Of a stretch of 64,000 nucleotides of DNA, positions 53,255 through 62,415 are shown piece by piece. Each line of letters opens with the position of its first letter. Position 1 is the first letter of the stretch. Below the pieces are notes generated by a model. It had not been told where the DNA came from. It saw only the letters and a list, made by a program, of their open reading frames with translations, and ran no database searches. This stretch comes from Noviherbaspirillum aerium (GTDB lineage Bacteria; Pseudomonadota; Gammaproteobacteria; Burkholderiales; Burkholderiaceae_D): the NCBI RefSeq assembly GCF_008929045.1, contig NZ_VFAH01000026.1, positions 1 to 64,000 of the forward strand, read 5' to 3'. Both the position numbers and the translations under genes were made by a program.

Positions 53255-54250
53255 TTATTCGATTTCTATTTTTCGTGCCTTGACGAGCTCGCTCCATTTG
53301 GCGATGTCGTTCCTGACGTAATCGCCGAACTGCTCGGGTGTCATCGGCATGGTTTCCAGCGCTTCGCCGGCCAGTTTCTGCTTGAGCTCGGGCGTGTTGA
53401 TCTGCTTGTTGATCTCGCTATTGAGGCGGGCGACGATCGGCTTGGGCATGTTGGCCGGGCCCATGATCCCGTACCATTGCACTCCCGTGAAACCCTTGTA
53501 TCCGAGTTCCTCGAGCGTGGGCACGTCGGGCAGCAATGGGTGACGGGCGGCGCCGGTGATGGCGATGGGCTTGACCTTGCCGGCCCGCAGATGGGGCAGG
53601 GCGGCTGCCAGCCCGGGGAACATCGCCTGCGTCTGGCCGGCCAGGACGTCGGTGATGGCAGGGCCGATGCCGCGGTAGGCCACATGCACCATGTCGGACT
53701 TGGTCTCTTCTTTCAGTTGTTCCATCACCAGGTGCGTCAGGGTTCCCTGTCCCGCCGAACCATAGCTGACCTTGTCCGGGTTGGCCTTCACGTAGTCGAT
53801 GAATTCCTTCAGGTTCTTCGCCGGGATGCTGGGCGATGTCACCAGCACGTTCGGCGTGCCGCCAACCATCGCGATCGGCGTAAAGCCCTTGATCGCGTCG
53901 TAAGGCAGCTTGCGCACCGCCGGGTTGGTGCCATGGGTGCCGACATAACCCAGCAGCAGGGTGTAGCCGTCCGGCGCCGCACGGGCGACCGCCTGCGACG
54001 CGATGATGCCGCCGCCGCCGCTCTGGTTTTCAACGATGAAGGACTGCCCCATGGATTTGGTGAGGCGTTCCGCCACGGTTCGCGCCACCAGGTCGACGCC
54101 GCCCCCGGGCGCCACCGGCGCAATGATGCGTACCGTCTTTGTCGGATAGGCGTCCTGTGCCGACGATCCCATGGGCAAAGCGACGGCGCCGATGGCGCCG
54201 ATGGCGGCCAGCAGCTTAAGTGTCCTTCTCTTTATCGATCTCTTGTTCAC
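53255..54250 (-). CDS. Bug-family periplasmic substrate-binding protein
   Basis: The product has 331 residues from GTG 54250, chosen for GAAGGAGACCAAC just upstream. Its first 35 bases overlap the end of the GntR gene. A signal peptide ends near PMGSSAQD. Motifs are IAPVAPGGGVDLVARTVAER, RAAPDGYTLLLGYVG, AYRGIGPAITDVLAGQTQAM and LPDVPTLEELGYKGF. It is followed by MmgE/PrpD, suggesting a tricarboxylate-like ligand. Confidence 0.92.
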   Translation of the reverse strand: MNKRSIKRRTLKLLAAIGAIGAVALPMGSSAQDAYPTKTVRIIAPVAPGGGVDLVARTVAERLTKSMGQSFIVENQSGGGGIIASQAVARAAPDGYTLLLGYVGTHGTNPAVRKLPYDAIKGFTPIAMVGGTPNVLVTSPSIPAKNLKEFIDYVKANPDKVSYGSAGQGTLTHLVMEQLKEETKSDMVHVAYRGIGPAITDVLAGQTQAMFPGLAAALPHLRAGKVKPIAITGAARHPLLPDVPTLEELGYKGFTGVQWYGIMGPANMPKPIVARLNSEINKQINTPELKQKLAGEALETMPMTPEQFGDYVRNDIAKWSELVKARKIEIE

Positions 54251-54956
54251 GTTGGTCTCCTTCAAGATTGAGTCTGGATAGCCGCTCTCCGGCGGCCTTG
54301 ACATGGTTGGCCATCAGGGCTTCGCAGACCTCCGGCTGTTTTGCGCGAATGGCATCGACAATCGCGTGGTGCTCCCTGATGGAATTGAGCATGCCCACGT
54401 CGGTGGACAGGTTTTTGAGCCGCGCGAGATGGAGCTTCTGCACCGCGCCGCGGTAAACGGAGCGGATCTGTTCGTTGCCGGCGGCATCGATGACGTCCCA
54501 GTGGAAATGGAGATTGGCCTCGTAATAGGTCACGACATCCTTGGAGATCGCGGCCTGTTCCATCAGCTGCAGGTGCCGTTCGAGCTTTTCCACCAGCGCA
54601 GCATCGCCCCTGGCGGCGGCGGCGCGTCCGGCAAAGGCGTCAAGGACGCTGCGCAGCTCGTACAGATCCTCGGTTTCCTTGCGGGAAAGCTGGCGCACGA
54701 ACACGCCGGTGTGCTTGCGGGACTCGACCAGGCCGGTGCTTTCCAGATCCCTCAATGCCTCGCGCACCGGCACGCGCGAAACGCCCAGTCTGCCGGCGAT
54801 CATCGGTTCGGTGATCCGGTCTCCCGGCGCCAGCTCGCCGCGCAGGATGAGCGCAAGCACCTCGTCGCGGATCACGCGTGCCAGCGGCACGTCCCGGATG
54901 TGCTGCAGCAAGGTTTCTCCAAGATCGCCCTTGGCCCATGGCATGGCAAAGCTCAT
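54216..54956 (-). CDS. GntR-family (FCD domain) transcriptional regulator
   Basis: The product has 246 residues from ATG 54956, with AAAAGGAGAAAC upstream; an ATG at 54974 inside the operator gives no better ribosome site. The N-terminal winged helix is RITEPMIAGRLGVSRVPVRE then ALRDLESTGLVE. The C-terminal FCD helical domain has ELRSVLDAFAGRAAAARGDA and EANLHFHWDVIDAAGN with metal-type His residues. It is probably an autorepressor of the operon through the 20-bp palindrome just upstream. Confidence 0.92.
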   Translation of the reverse strand: MSFAMPWAKGDLGETLLQHIRDVPLARVIRDEVLALILRGELAPGDRITEPMIAGRLGVSRVPVREALRDLESTGLVESRKHTGVFVRQLSRKETEDLYELRSVLDAFAGRAAAARGDAALVEKLERHLQLMEQAAISKDVVTYYEANLHFHWDVIDAAGNEQIRSVYRGAVQKLHLARLKNLSTDVGMLNSIREHHAIVDAIRAKQPEVCEALMANHVKAAGERLSRLNLEGDQREQEIDKEKDT

Positions 54957-54968
54957 GTTTCTCCTTTT

Positions 54969-54988
54969 GTACATCGTATACGATGTAC
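54969..54988. promoter_or_regulatory. Perfect 20-bp palindromic GntR operator
   Basis: GTACATCGTATACGATGTAC is its own reverse complement. The centre TCGTATACGA matches the FadR/FCD-type GntR pattern TnGTnnACnA. It lies 13-32 bases upstream of the GntR start codon, so binding would block transcription or translation initiation of the GntR-Bug-MmgE/PrpD operon. Confidence 0.88.
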
Positions 54989-55113
54989 GTTAGTCGAGCT
55001 AATAAGCCATTGTCAAGGTGTTTTTCGATGACGGGCGAATTGCATTTTTGCAATGCGGACGCCCCGTTGTCCGGGGCGGCATCCGATCGTGACCCGGAAC
55101 CGGGTGCGATGCT

Positions 55114-56046
55114 TCAGGTTTCGGCCCGGGCCAGCGCTGCGCGCTTCATCCATTCATATCCGCTGACCAGAACGATCCCGGCCAGCACCAGCAATGCGCC
55201 GGCGATGAAGCGCGGTTCGATCTTTTCGTTGAGAATCCATGCGCCGAGGGCTACGCCGAAAATCGGTGTCATGAACGAGCAGACGCCGAGGCGGGAGGCG
55301 AGGTAGTGACGCAGCAGCCAGAACCACACCAGGAAGCTGATGAACGACACGACCAGCGTCTGGAAAATCATGGCGCTCCAGACAAGCGGCGTCGGGTTGA
55401 CGGACATCTCGCCGCTGCTCGCCGCCGCCGCCAGCAAAATGATGAAAGCGCCAAGAAGCTGATACAGCAAGGTCTGGGTTGCGGGTATGCGCGAGAGGCC
55501 GGTGCAGCGGATCACCACGCTGGTCGCCCCATACGAAGCGCCGGCGGCGAGTGCCAGCAGATCTCCCCACAGCACGCCGCCGATGCTGCCCGAGAATGCC
55601 GGCAGCCCATGTCCGGAGAACGACATCACGATGCCGACGAAGGCGATGCCAATGCCCAGCCACTGCATCGGGGCAAGGCGCTCGGCGGGCATCTTCCAGT
55701 GCAGGCCGAGCGCCGCGAATATCGGAGCGGTATAAAGAAAAACCGCGGTGTGGGCCGCGGAGGTATGGCGCAGCGCCTCGGCCACGAACAGATACTCCAT
55801 CGCGAACAGGACGCCGACGATCAGTCCGGGACGCCAGAGACCGCCGGCCATCGACAGCGTCTCCCTGCGCGCGATCATCACCAGCCCCACCAGCACCGCG
55901 GCGATGCCCGAGCGCAGGGAAATCTGCAGCAGCGGACTGATGTCGTCCGCCGTTGCCTTGAGAGCCACCTGCTGCAGGCCCCATACCATGCAGAGGACAA
56001 CCATGAGTCCGATGGCCTGTCCATCGAGTGCCTTACGCGCATCCAC
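55114..56046 (-). CDS. EamA-type (DMT superfamily) metabolite exporter
   Basis: The product has 310 residues from GTG 56046, with CAGGAATTCTT upstream; the frame extends to ATG 56124. It has ten hydrophobic segments in two EamA repeats: IGLMVVLCMVWGLQQVALKA opens the first and GGVLWGDLLALAAGASYGAT the second. Members export amino acids or other small metabolites. It is divergent from an AraC regulator, a common pairing in which the regulator controls the exporter. Confidence 0.9.
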   Translation of the reverse strand: MDARKALDGQAIGLMVVLCMVWGLQQVALKATADDISPLLQISLRSGIAAVLVGLVMIARRETLSMAGGLWRPGLIVGVLFAMEYLFVAEALRHTSAAHTAVFLYTAPIFAALGLHWKMPAERLAPMQWLGIGIAFVGIVMSFSGHGLPAFSGSIGGVLWGDLLALAAGASYGATSVVIRCTGLSRIPATQTLLYQLLGAFIILLAAAASSGEMSVNPTPLVWSAMIFQTLVVSFISFLVWFWLLRHYLASRLGVCSFMTPIFGVALGAWILNEKIEPRFIAGALLVLAGIVLVSGYEWMKRAALARAET

Positions 56047-56085
56047 AAGAATTCCTGTCGCTTGGTCAATGTGGCGGCAATTATG

Positions 56086-56148
56086 CGCTTGGCGGAAGCA
56101 ATGGATATACTGGGAAACTGACATTCGATCGCGTTAATCCGCCAAGCG
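56086..56148. promoter_or_regulatory. 11-bp inverted repeat spanning exporter/AraC divergent promoter
   Basis: CGCTTGGCGGA (56086-56096) and TCCGCCAAGCG (56138-56148) are exact complements separated by 41 bases. They lie in the 148-base gap between the divergent exporter and AraC starts. The centre-to-centre distance, about five helical turns, suits DNA looping or paired binding by the AraC protein. Confidence 0.65.
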
Positions 56149-56194
56149 ACGGAATCCAACCTGTTGCCTCCGTCATGACGCTGGAAAAATCATC

Positions 56195-56986
56195 ATGAAG
56201 ACAAAAGCAAAGCATCTGTTTCCGCCCCAGGTAAGCGGATCGCTGCCGGTGCCGGTCTATTTCCGTTCCGCCTCCGTCCCCGCCAACGCCGCCACGCACC
56301 AGCATCATCACGCATGCGGAGAACTGGTGTATTCCTTCAGCGGCCTCATGGAGGTGAAGCTGGCCAACAACCACTACCTGGCACTGCCGCAGTATGGAAT
56401 CTGGCTGCCGCCGTATGTCGAGCACGTTGGCCTCAACAGGTACGAGACCAGTTTCTGCTCGGTGTACATCGCAGAGGAATTCTGCGCGGCGCTGCCGCGA
56501 ACCACATGCGCCATTACGGTCAATCCACTGGTCCGGGCGATACTTGAACATCTTCGCGACCATCCGCCGGCGCCCGAAGCGCAGCGAACCGAGGAAGATG
56601 ACAGGCTGTTGCGCGTCCTGCTGGACCAGATCGTCAAGGCCGAATATGCGGGAAGCTATCTTCCGACGTCGGACGACCCTGTTCTCGGGCCCGTGCTGCA
56701 GGCCCTGGAAGCCAACCCCGGCGACACGCGCACGCTGCCCGAACTGGCGCGCCAGGCGAATACGACGGAGCGCACGCTGATACGCCGCTGTCAGCGCGAA
56801 CTGGGAATGTCGCTGGCGGAGTGGAGGCAACGGCTTCGCGTCGTGAAAGCCATGCCGCTGCTCGAGGCGGGACGGACGGTGGAAAGCATCGCGCTCGACC
56901 TGGGATACGGCAGCGCGTCGGCATTCATCACCATGTTCCGCCGCATGGCGGGCATGACCCCGGATGAATGCCGAAAGGGCGGCTGA
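56195..56986 (+). CDS. AraC-family regulator with cupin N-terminus
   Basis: The product has 263 residues. The N-terminal cupin is about residues 20-110 (HQHHHACGELVYSFSGLMEV and LALPQYGIWLPPYVEHVG). The C-terminal double HTH has LARQANTTERTLIRRCQREL and IALDLGYGSASAFITMFRRM. It probably regulates the divergent EamA exporter through the inverted repeat between them. Confidence 0.92.
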   Translation: MKTKAKHLFPPQVSGSLPVPVYFRSASVPANAATHQHHHACGELVYSFSGLMEVKLANNHYLALPQYGIWLPPYVEHVGLNRYETSFCSVYIAEEFCAALPRTTCAITVNPLVRAILEHLRDHPPAPEAQRTEEDDRLLRVLLDQIVKAEYAGSYLPTSDDPVLGPVLQALEANPGDTRTLPELARQANTTERTLIRRCQRELGMSLAEWRQRLRVVKAMPLLEAGRTVESIALDLGYGSASAFITMFRRMAGMTPDECRKGG

Positions 56987-57045
56987 GGCAGGCAAGGGTC
57001 ATGCAGGACATGCGGCCTCGCCAGTTTCCTGTCCTGCAATCCGCG

Positions 57046-57942
57046 CTATCCGCCTGCGAGGAAGGGAAGCGCCCTGGCGAGCAATGCGGCAGGCGCTTCC
57101 TCCGGCACATAGTGGCCGCAGGCCAGCGCCTCGCCCTCGACCCGCGTGGCAAGCCTGCGCCACTCCTTGAGCGGATCGAAGCAGCGGTGCACCACGCCAT
57201 GCTCTCCCCAAAGGACTTTCAGCGGCATCTCCAATAGAAGACCGGCATCCCGATCGGCACGGTCATGTTCCAGATCGATGGTGGCCGCGGCGCGATAGTC
57301 TTCGCAGATGCCGTGCGCGGTGCCGGGCAGGGCGAGGCAGCGCTTGTATTCGGCAAGCGCGCGCGGATCAAAGGGCGCAAGCCCTGCGCTGCGGCGGCCC
57401 ATCACATCATGCACATAGGCTTCGGGATCGGCTTCTATCAACCGTTCCGGCAGCGGCGCCGGCTGTATCAGAAAGAACCAGTGCCAATAGGCTCTTGCAA
57501 AGATGTCGGTGGTCTGCTCGTACATGGCGAGCGTGGGCGCGATATCCAGCAGCACCGCGCGTTCGACGGCATGCGGATGGTCGGCAGCCAGGCGATGAGC
57601 GACCCGCGCGCCCCGGTCGTGCGCCATCACGCTGAACCGGTCGAAGCCGAGCTGCTTCATGGCTTGCAGCACGTCGTTCGCCATGACCCGCTTGCTGTAA
57701 TTGACATGGCCGTCGGCGCCGGCGGGCTTGGAAGAATCGCCGTAGCCGCGCAGGTCGCAGGCGACGACGGTGAATCGCTCGCACAGCGCCGGCGCCACTT
57801 TGTGCCAGATGGCGTGCGTCTGGGGATGGCCATGCAGGAGCAGCAGCGGCGGTCCATCGCCGCCCATGACTGCGTGGATCGCCACATCCTTGTCGACATC
57901 CAGGGAAAGCGTGCGAAAGCCGGGGAAAAGAGGTTCATTCAT
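57046..57942 (-). CDS. Alpha/beta hydrolase of the haloacetate (fluoroacetate) dehalogenase group
   Basis: The product has 298 residues from ATG 57942. The nucleophile motif VMAHDRGARVAHRL places Asp109, Arg110 and Arg113. YWHWFF gives His154-Trp155, and EDYRAAATIDLEHD gives Tyr216. LLDIAP has Asp133 and ACGHYVPEEAP His277. This reproduces, within a few residues of numbering, the catalytic triad and fluoride pocket known for fluoroacetate dehalogenase. Defluorination or dechlorination of a 2-haloacid is therefore likely, though epoxide hydrolases are relatives. Confidence 0.88.
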   Translation of the reverse strand: MNEPLFPGFRTLSLDVDKDVAIHAVMGGDGPPLLLLHGHPQTHAIWHKVAPALCERFTVVACDLRGYGDSSKPAGADGHVNYSKRVMANDVLQAMKQLGFDRFSVMAHDRGARVAHRLAADHPHAVERAVLLDIAPTLAMYEQTTDIFARAYWHWFFLIQPAPLPERLIEADPEAYVHDVMGRRSAGLAPFDPRALAEYKRCLALPGTAHGICEDYRAAATIDLEHDRADRDAGLLLEMPLKVLWGEHGVVHRCFDPLKEWRRLATRVEGEALACGHYVPEEAPAALLARALPFLAGG

Positions 57943-58530
57943 CAGGGTGTCATCCGTAGGGCTAAACCGGTGTCGTGAGCAGATTATAGGCGTGCAAGGG
58001 CGGATGACAGCCGGCAAGTCGACCAGTTTCCGGTTGTACGCTCAGTACGCGTACGCTTCGATCTTCAACGCAACGCCGAACCGTTCGCGACTCTTGTCAG
58101 ACTCTTAGCAACCACAGCCTGGTGCATCATCGGCTGCATCAGGCGTAGCTGAAAGCGATGTATGCGACAGGGATGAACATATGGTAACGATGATCAGGGC
58201 GCTGATAAGTGACTTCAGACTATTTCATTCTTTCCCGGAGAGTTATGAATGAAGGATTTGGACGACATCGCAATTCTCCAGGCCCGCCCGCCGCCATGTC
58301 CATGAACGCCATCGGCACATGGAGCGAACACCTGCAGCGGCAAGCCTGCTTCGCTTGCCGGGCATGATCCCCAAGGTATTCGTGTCCATTCTCCTTGGGC
58401 AGTCAGCGAGTCAGCGCGGCCTGGCATTCGGGCCGGATGCAGGCTTGACCTGCATCCCAGGGAAAACCGATTGTTGCATGCACCCGCCTGCAATCCGCTT
58501 TAGGCGGAAAAGACGTGCCGCGACGACCCG
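57943..58530. other. Gene-free stretch
   Basis: No convincing gene in these 588 bases. Open frames are short, overlap on both strands and lack ribosome sites. No clear repeat or terminator was recognised. Confidence 0.5.
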
Positions 58531-58698
58531 CTATTCCCTGTCCAGCCAATTCTCCAGGAAGCTCCAGACCAGGCACATGATGCCGACCAGGCCCGCTATC
58601 AGCGCGGAAAGCGGCGAATCCAGCACGACGGACAATACTGCAAGAACCAGCAGCATTGTTCCCATGCCGCGCGTAAGCCTTTTCTCCCTGCGATCCAT
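58531..58698 (-). CDS. Small two-helix membrane protein (unrecognised)
   Basis: The product has 55 residues from ATG 58698, with AAAAGGCCGAGT upstream; the frame is open to 58950. A basic N-terminus (MDRREKRLTRGM) is followed by two hydrophobic segments, GTMLLVLAVLSVVL and LSALIAGLVGIMCLVW, and an acidic end. Topology suggests a hairpin in the inner membrane. No family recognised. Confidence 0.55.
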   Translation of the reverse strand: MDRREKRLTRGMGTMLLVLAVLSVVLDSPLSALIAGLVGIMCLVWSFLENWLDRE

Positions 58699-59307
58699 AC
58701 TCGGCCTTTTTGTTGATTTGAGGCAATTAAACCCCGAAAAAGCTAGCGCTAACATGCCATGAATATGGGAATTTGCAGAAAATAAAGCTGGATGCAATTT
58801 CGCACCGCGCATGGGATGCTTTGCTGCAGGGCTTATCCCGACATTGGTATTAACTGTCTGGCATGCAAGCCAGTCGCAGCCGAGAATGCTCTTGAAGAAA
58901 AGCAAAGCGTCGGACGTTGCGGTCAGCAAGCCGCATGTCAGTAGAGTCAACGGGCTGCGTCTTCAGTTTCCCCTCAGGCGCACCGTCCGAGTCCCGCAAG
59001 GCGGACGGTTTTCGACGGACCTTGCTGTTTTTGCACTGCCCGGTTGCGGCAGCATCGCTTTATCCCCAATGCGGTAAAAGCCAAGCCTGTTCACGCAGCT
59101 GTAAAGCTTTATTCGCAATGGTTTTACTACATCGCATGGCAAGAAAACACTTCCATTTTTTAACAGTCGATGGCTATACTTAGTTTCCTGTGAGGAATTA
59201 TTCCAGGCAAAGGAGACCGCTATCGGCATGGCAAGACATGACAAGGTAGAGATTCCTTCGATCATGTGCCGCCGCTGGTCAGCCATAATGAAATGACAAG
59301 GACAATC
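58699..59307. other. Long upstream region of chemoreceptor gene
   Basis: These 609 bases hold no confident gene. A 22-codon frame (ATG 59228 to TGA 59296) with AAGGAG upstream at 59211-59216 ends 12 bases before the receptor start and could be a leader peptide, but this is weak. Otherwise the stretch is AT-richer than the coding DNA around it. Confidence 0.4.
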
Positions 59308-61071
59308 ATGGCCGCGCAGCAGAAATCATCTTCCACGAGCATTACCCGAAAACTCGGCCTGCTGGTCGCAAGCGCGTTCATCGGCCTGGTTTGCATGACA
59401 GTCGTCTTCATCTATGCAGAGAAGCAGTCGATGATGAAGGAGAGGCAGATGGCGGTGCAGCAGATCGTCGAGGCTGCGCACGGCATCCTGGTACATCATC
59501 ATGATCTGTCGGTAAAGGGAAAGGTCCCCGAGGCGGAAGCCAAGCAGGGCGCAATGGATGCGCTCAAGCGCCTGCGCTACGGCGGCAATGAATACTTCTG
59601 GATCAATGACATGCAGCCGCGCATGGTCATGCATCCGATCAAGCCGGAACTCGAAGGCAAGGATCTGTCGGAAAACAAGGATCCGACCGGCAAGCGCCTC
59701 TTCGTCGAATTCGTCAACACCGTTCGCCAGAACGGCGGCGGCATGGTTTCCTACATGTGGCCGAAGCCGGGCAGCAGCGAGCCGGTGGAAAAGATCTCTT
59801 ATGTGAAGGGCTTCGCGCCATGGGGCTGGGTGATCGGCTCGGGCGTGTATGTCGATTCGGTCAATGAGGCAATGACCGTCAAGGCAATCGAATTCCTCGG
59901 CGGCGCGCTGGTGTTCGGCATCCTGCTGGTGGCGGTCGGTCTCGCCATTTCGCGCAGCGTGCTGCGCCAGCTCGGCAGCGAACCGGCTTACGCGGTCGAT
60001 ATTACCCAGCAGATCGCCGCCGGCGACCTGACCGTACCGATCAAGCTCAAGGAAGGCGACCAGGTCAGCCTGCTGTACGCGATCAAGACCATGCGCGACA
60101 GTATCGTGCGGATGGTTGGAGAAATGCGTGCCAGCGCCGACACCATTGCCAGCGAATCGGCGCAGATCGCGTCCGGCAATCTGGAATTGTCCTCGCGTAC
60201 CGAGCAGCAAGCCGGTTCGCTGGAGGAAACCGCATCATCGATGGAAGAGCTGACATCGACCGTCAAGCAGAATGCGGAAAATGCGCGCCAGGCCGACGCG
60301 CTGGCGGCGGCGGCATCCGAGGTCGCCAGCAAGGGCGGCGAAGTCATCAGCCAGGTGGTCGGCACGATGGAAGAGATCAATGAATCCGCACGCAAGATCG
60401 TGGACATCATCAGCGTCATCGACGGGATTGCCTTCCAGACCAACATTCTGGCGCTGAACGCCGCGGTGGAAGCCGCGCGTGCAGGCGAGCAGGGGCGCGG
60501 CTTTGCGGTGGTCGCGGCGGAAGTGCGCACGCTGGCGCAGCGCTCGGCCAACGCCGCCAAGGAGATCAAGGAACTGATCGGGGATTCGACCGAAAAGGTC
60601 GAGAACGGCAGCCGGCTGGTGAACCAGGCCGGCGCGACCATGCATGAAATTGTCGAGAGCGTGCACCGGGTCACCGGCATCATGCGGGAAATCACCGCAG
60701 CCAGCCAGGAACAGACCTCGGGCATCGAACAGATCAATGCCGCCATCACGCAGATGGATGGCGTGACCCAACAGAACGCGGCGCTGGTGGAAGAAGCCGC
60801 AGCTGCATCCGAAGCCCTGCAGAACCAGGCGGCGAAGCTGGCGCATGCGGTCGGCCTGTTCAAGCTCGACCATGCGCAGGTGCAGCAAGTTCAGCAGTTC
60901 CATGCTCCCGTTGCTGCAGCACCGCGCAAGGCTGCGCCGGCGCCCAGATCTGCGCACAAGGCCGCTCCGGCTCAGCGCATCGGCAGCGGAGAAAGAACCG
61001 CCGTCAAGCCGGTGCAGAAGACGGCATTGGCCGCGAAGCCGGCGGCTCAGGACGATTGGGAAGAGTTCTGA
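59308..61071 (+). CDS. Methyl-accepting chemotaxis protein (sCache, HAMP, MA domains)
   Basis: The product has 587 residues from ATG 59308, with CAAGGACAATC upstream; earlier ATGs at 59293 and 59266 are possible. TM1 is about residues 16-36. A periplasmic single Cache domain is about 40-185 ([20 protein letters not shown]), TM2 about 195-215, then HAMP. The signalling hairpin ([20 protein letters not shown]) is near 370-405. An Ala/Lys/Pro-rich linker leads to a C-terminal DWEEF, resembling the NWETF tether for CheR/CheB. Single-Cache receptors often sense organic acids. Confidence 0.95.
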   Translation: MAAQQKSSSTSITRKLGLLVASAFIGLVCMTVVFIYAEKQSMMKERQMAVQQIVEAAHGILVHHHDLSVKGKVPEAEAKQGAMDALKRLRYGGNEYFWINDMQPRMVMHPIKPELEGKDLSENKDPTGKRLFVEFVNTVRQNGGGMVSYMWPKPGSSEPVEKISYVKGFAPWGWVIGSGVYVDSVNEAMTVKAIEFLGGALVFGILLVAVGLAISRSVLRQLGSEPAYAVDITQQIAAGDLTVPIKLKEGDQVSLLYAIKTMRDSIVRMVGEMRASADTIASESAQIASGNLELSSRTEQQAGSLEETASSMEELTSTVKQNAENARQADALAAAASEVASKGGEVISQVVGTMEEINESARKIVDIISVIDGIAFQTNILALNAAVEAARAGEQGRGFAVVAAEVRTLAQRSANAAKEIKELIGDSTEKVENGSRLVNQAGATMHEIVESVHRVTGIMREITAASQEQTSGIEQINAAITQMDGVTQQNAALVEEAAAASEALQNQAAKLAHAVGLFKLDHAQVQQVQQFHAPVAAAPRKAAPAPRSAHKAAPAQRIGSGERTAVKPVQKTALAAKPAAQDDWEEF

Positions 61072-61096
61072 TCCCCGAAATCGCGTCGGGAAAGAA

Positions 61097-61133
61097 GAAA
61101 ATGGCCGGCTTTGATGCTGGCCATTTTCTTTTC
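61097..61133 (+). terminator. Rho-independent terminator of chemoreceptor gene
   Basis: GAAAATGGCCGGC (61097-61109) pairs with GCTGGCCATTTTC (61116-61128), with one G-T pair and a 6-base loop, followed by TTTTCC. It lies 25 bases after the receptor stop. Confidence 0.85.
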
Positions 61134-61207
61134 CGGAACCGGCCATTACCATTTTCTTGAAGAGAAATCCCCTCATAGAATATCTTTTATAAGACATAAG
61201 ACGCTAT

Positions 61208-61276
61208 CTTCAAAGGTAATAGATTTTTTGAAGACATCATAGATGGCATTTTATGCGTCGTAATACGTCATCTATG
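61208..61276. promoter_or_regulatory. Two inverted repeats upstream of hipBA remnant (operator candidates)
   Basis: CTTCAAA (61208-61214) pairs with TTTGAAG (61227-61233), and CATAGATG (61238-61245) with CATCTATG (61269-61276). Both lie in AT-rich DNA just before the ribosome site of the hipB-like gene. Toxin-antitoxin operons of this kind are autoregulated by HipB binding such repeats. Confidence 0.6.
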
Positions 61277-61288
61277 AAGGGGGAATTG

Positions 61289-61628
61289 ATGCCGAAAAAG
61301 TTGCTTCCTATGGATTCACTCCCCCACTCTGGTGCAGGAGCGCCTGAGCAGCTGGGGTCGCTGCATCCGCACCCAGCGTCTGCGCCAGCGCATCACCGCA
61401 GCGGAGCTGTGCACCCGGATTGGAATCTCCGAGGCGACCCTGCGCCGACTGGAGCAGGGTGACCCTGGCGTCGGCACCGGAATTTATCTCACGGCATTGC
61501 TGACCTTGGGCGTGGTCGATGACGCGGCGCCGCCGCTGCCGCCCCCGCTATGGTCGGATCTGCCGCAACGCAGGGTAAGGTTGAGCCGGCAGGAACGCGG
61601 AGGTGAGGATGATGCCGACTACTTCTAA
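61289..61628 (+). pseudogene. hipB: HipB-like XRE antitoxin/regulator, frameshifted in a C5 run
   Basis: ATG 61289 has a strong GAAGGGGG ribosome site and begins MPKKLLPMDSLP, then runs into the wrong frame. From about 61320 the next frame continues TLVQERLSSWGRCIRTQRLR with an XRE helix-turn-helix (TAAELCTRIGISEATLRRLE) and ends at 61628. Removing one C from the run CCCCC at 61321-61325 would join the parts into one roughly 113-residue protein. A GTG at 61332 could give a 98-residue product lacking the N-terminus. It overlaps the hipA-like gene start by 20 bases. Confidence 0.75.
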
Positions 61629-62295
61629 GCCGCTGTATGTCTACCTTCAGCGTCCCGATACGGCGGAATGGGTGACGGTAGGGCGTTATCAAGCCGACGT
61701 GGCCGGCGCGGGTACGGCCAGATTCAAATATGCGCCCAGCTATGTTGATGCGGGCCTGAGCTGGGCCATCGACCCTGTCAATCTGCCATTCCGACCCGAA
61801 GCCGAATGGTCCGCGCCGCGCTACGGCGGCCTGCATGATGTCCTGCGGGATGCCTGTCCGGACGCATGGGGACAAGCACTGTTGCGCAGGCAACACAATC
61901 TGCCTGCAGGAACACCCCTGTTCCGTTTCCTCTTATTGGCCGGCAATGCGGACCGCTGGGGCGCGCTCGCCGTCGGCACGGGACGCAAGCCATCGATTGC
62001 GGTGCTTGCCAGTCCGAAACTGCCGCAGCTGGAATCCATGGTCCGGGAACTGGCCGCCCTGAGCGAACAGCGCCCGCCGGTCGATGCGCGACCGCGCCGC
62101 CGCCTGGTGCAGACTGCCAGCGTGGGTGGCGCCCGGCCGAAGGCAACGATTCAGGACGGAGAAGGGCAATACTGGCTGGTCAAGCCAGGGATGCAAAGCG
62201 ACGTTGCCGACATTCCCCGGCTGGAGTTTTTCGGGCAGCAATGGGGCGCGGCAAGCGGGCTGGAAAAACATTCGACCGCGCAGCCACCACGCTAG
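61609..62295 (+). pseudogene. hipA: HipA-like toxin, truncated before the kinase domain
   Basis: About 228 residues from ATG 61609 (GGAGGTGAG upstream). The N-terminal HipA subdomain is visible: KPLYVYLQRPDTAEWVTVGR, then YAPSYVDAGLSWAIDPVNLP and GLHDVLRDACPDAWGQALLR. The central SVGGARPKATIQDGEGQYWL and PRLEFFGQQWGAASGL follow. The frame then reads KHSTAQPPR and stops. Functional HipA kinases are about 430 residues with the catalytic kinase lobe in the missing half, so this copy is probably inactive. Confidence 0.82.
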
Positions 62296-62415
62296 GCCCG
62301 GCATGGCAGGCAATGCTGCATGTGCGCCTGCATCAGAACCTCTCGCTCCTGCGCGCATCGAAGTGACACCTCACGGATACTGATGCATGGCAAATCACAC
62401 AAGGAGAAAGGCACC

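Noticed and set aside
59228-59296. 22-codon leader-peptide candidate before the chemoreceptor
   Set aside because: It has a ribosome-site-like AAGGAG, but the spacing is long and nothing else supports translation.
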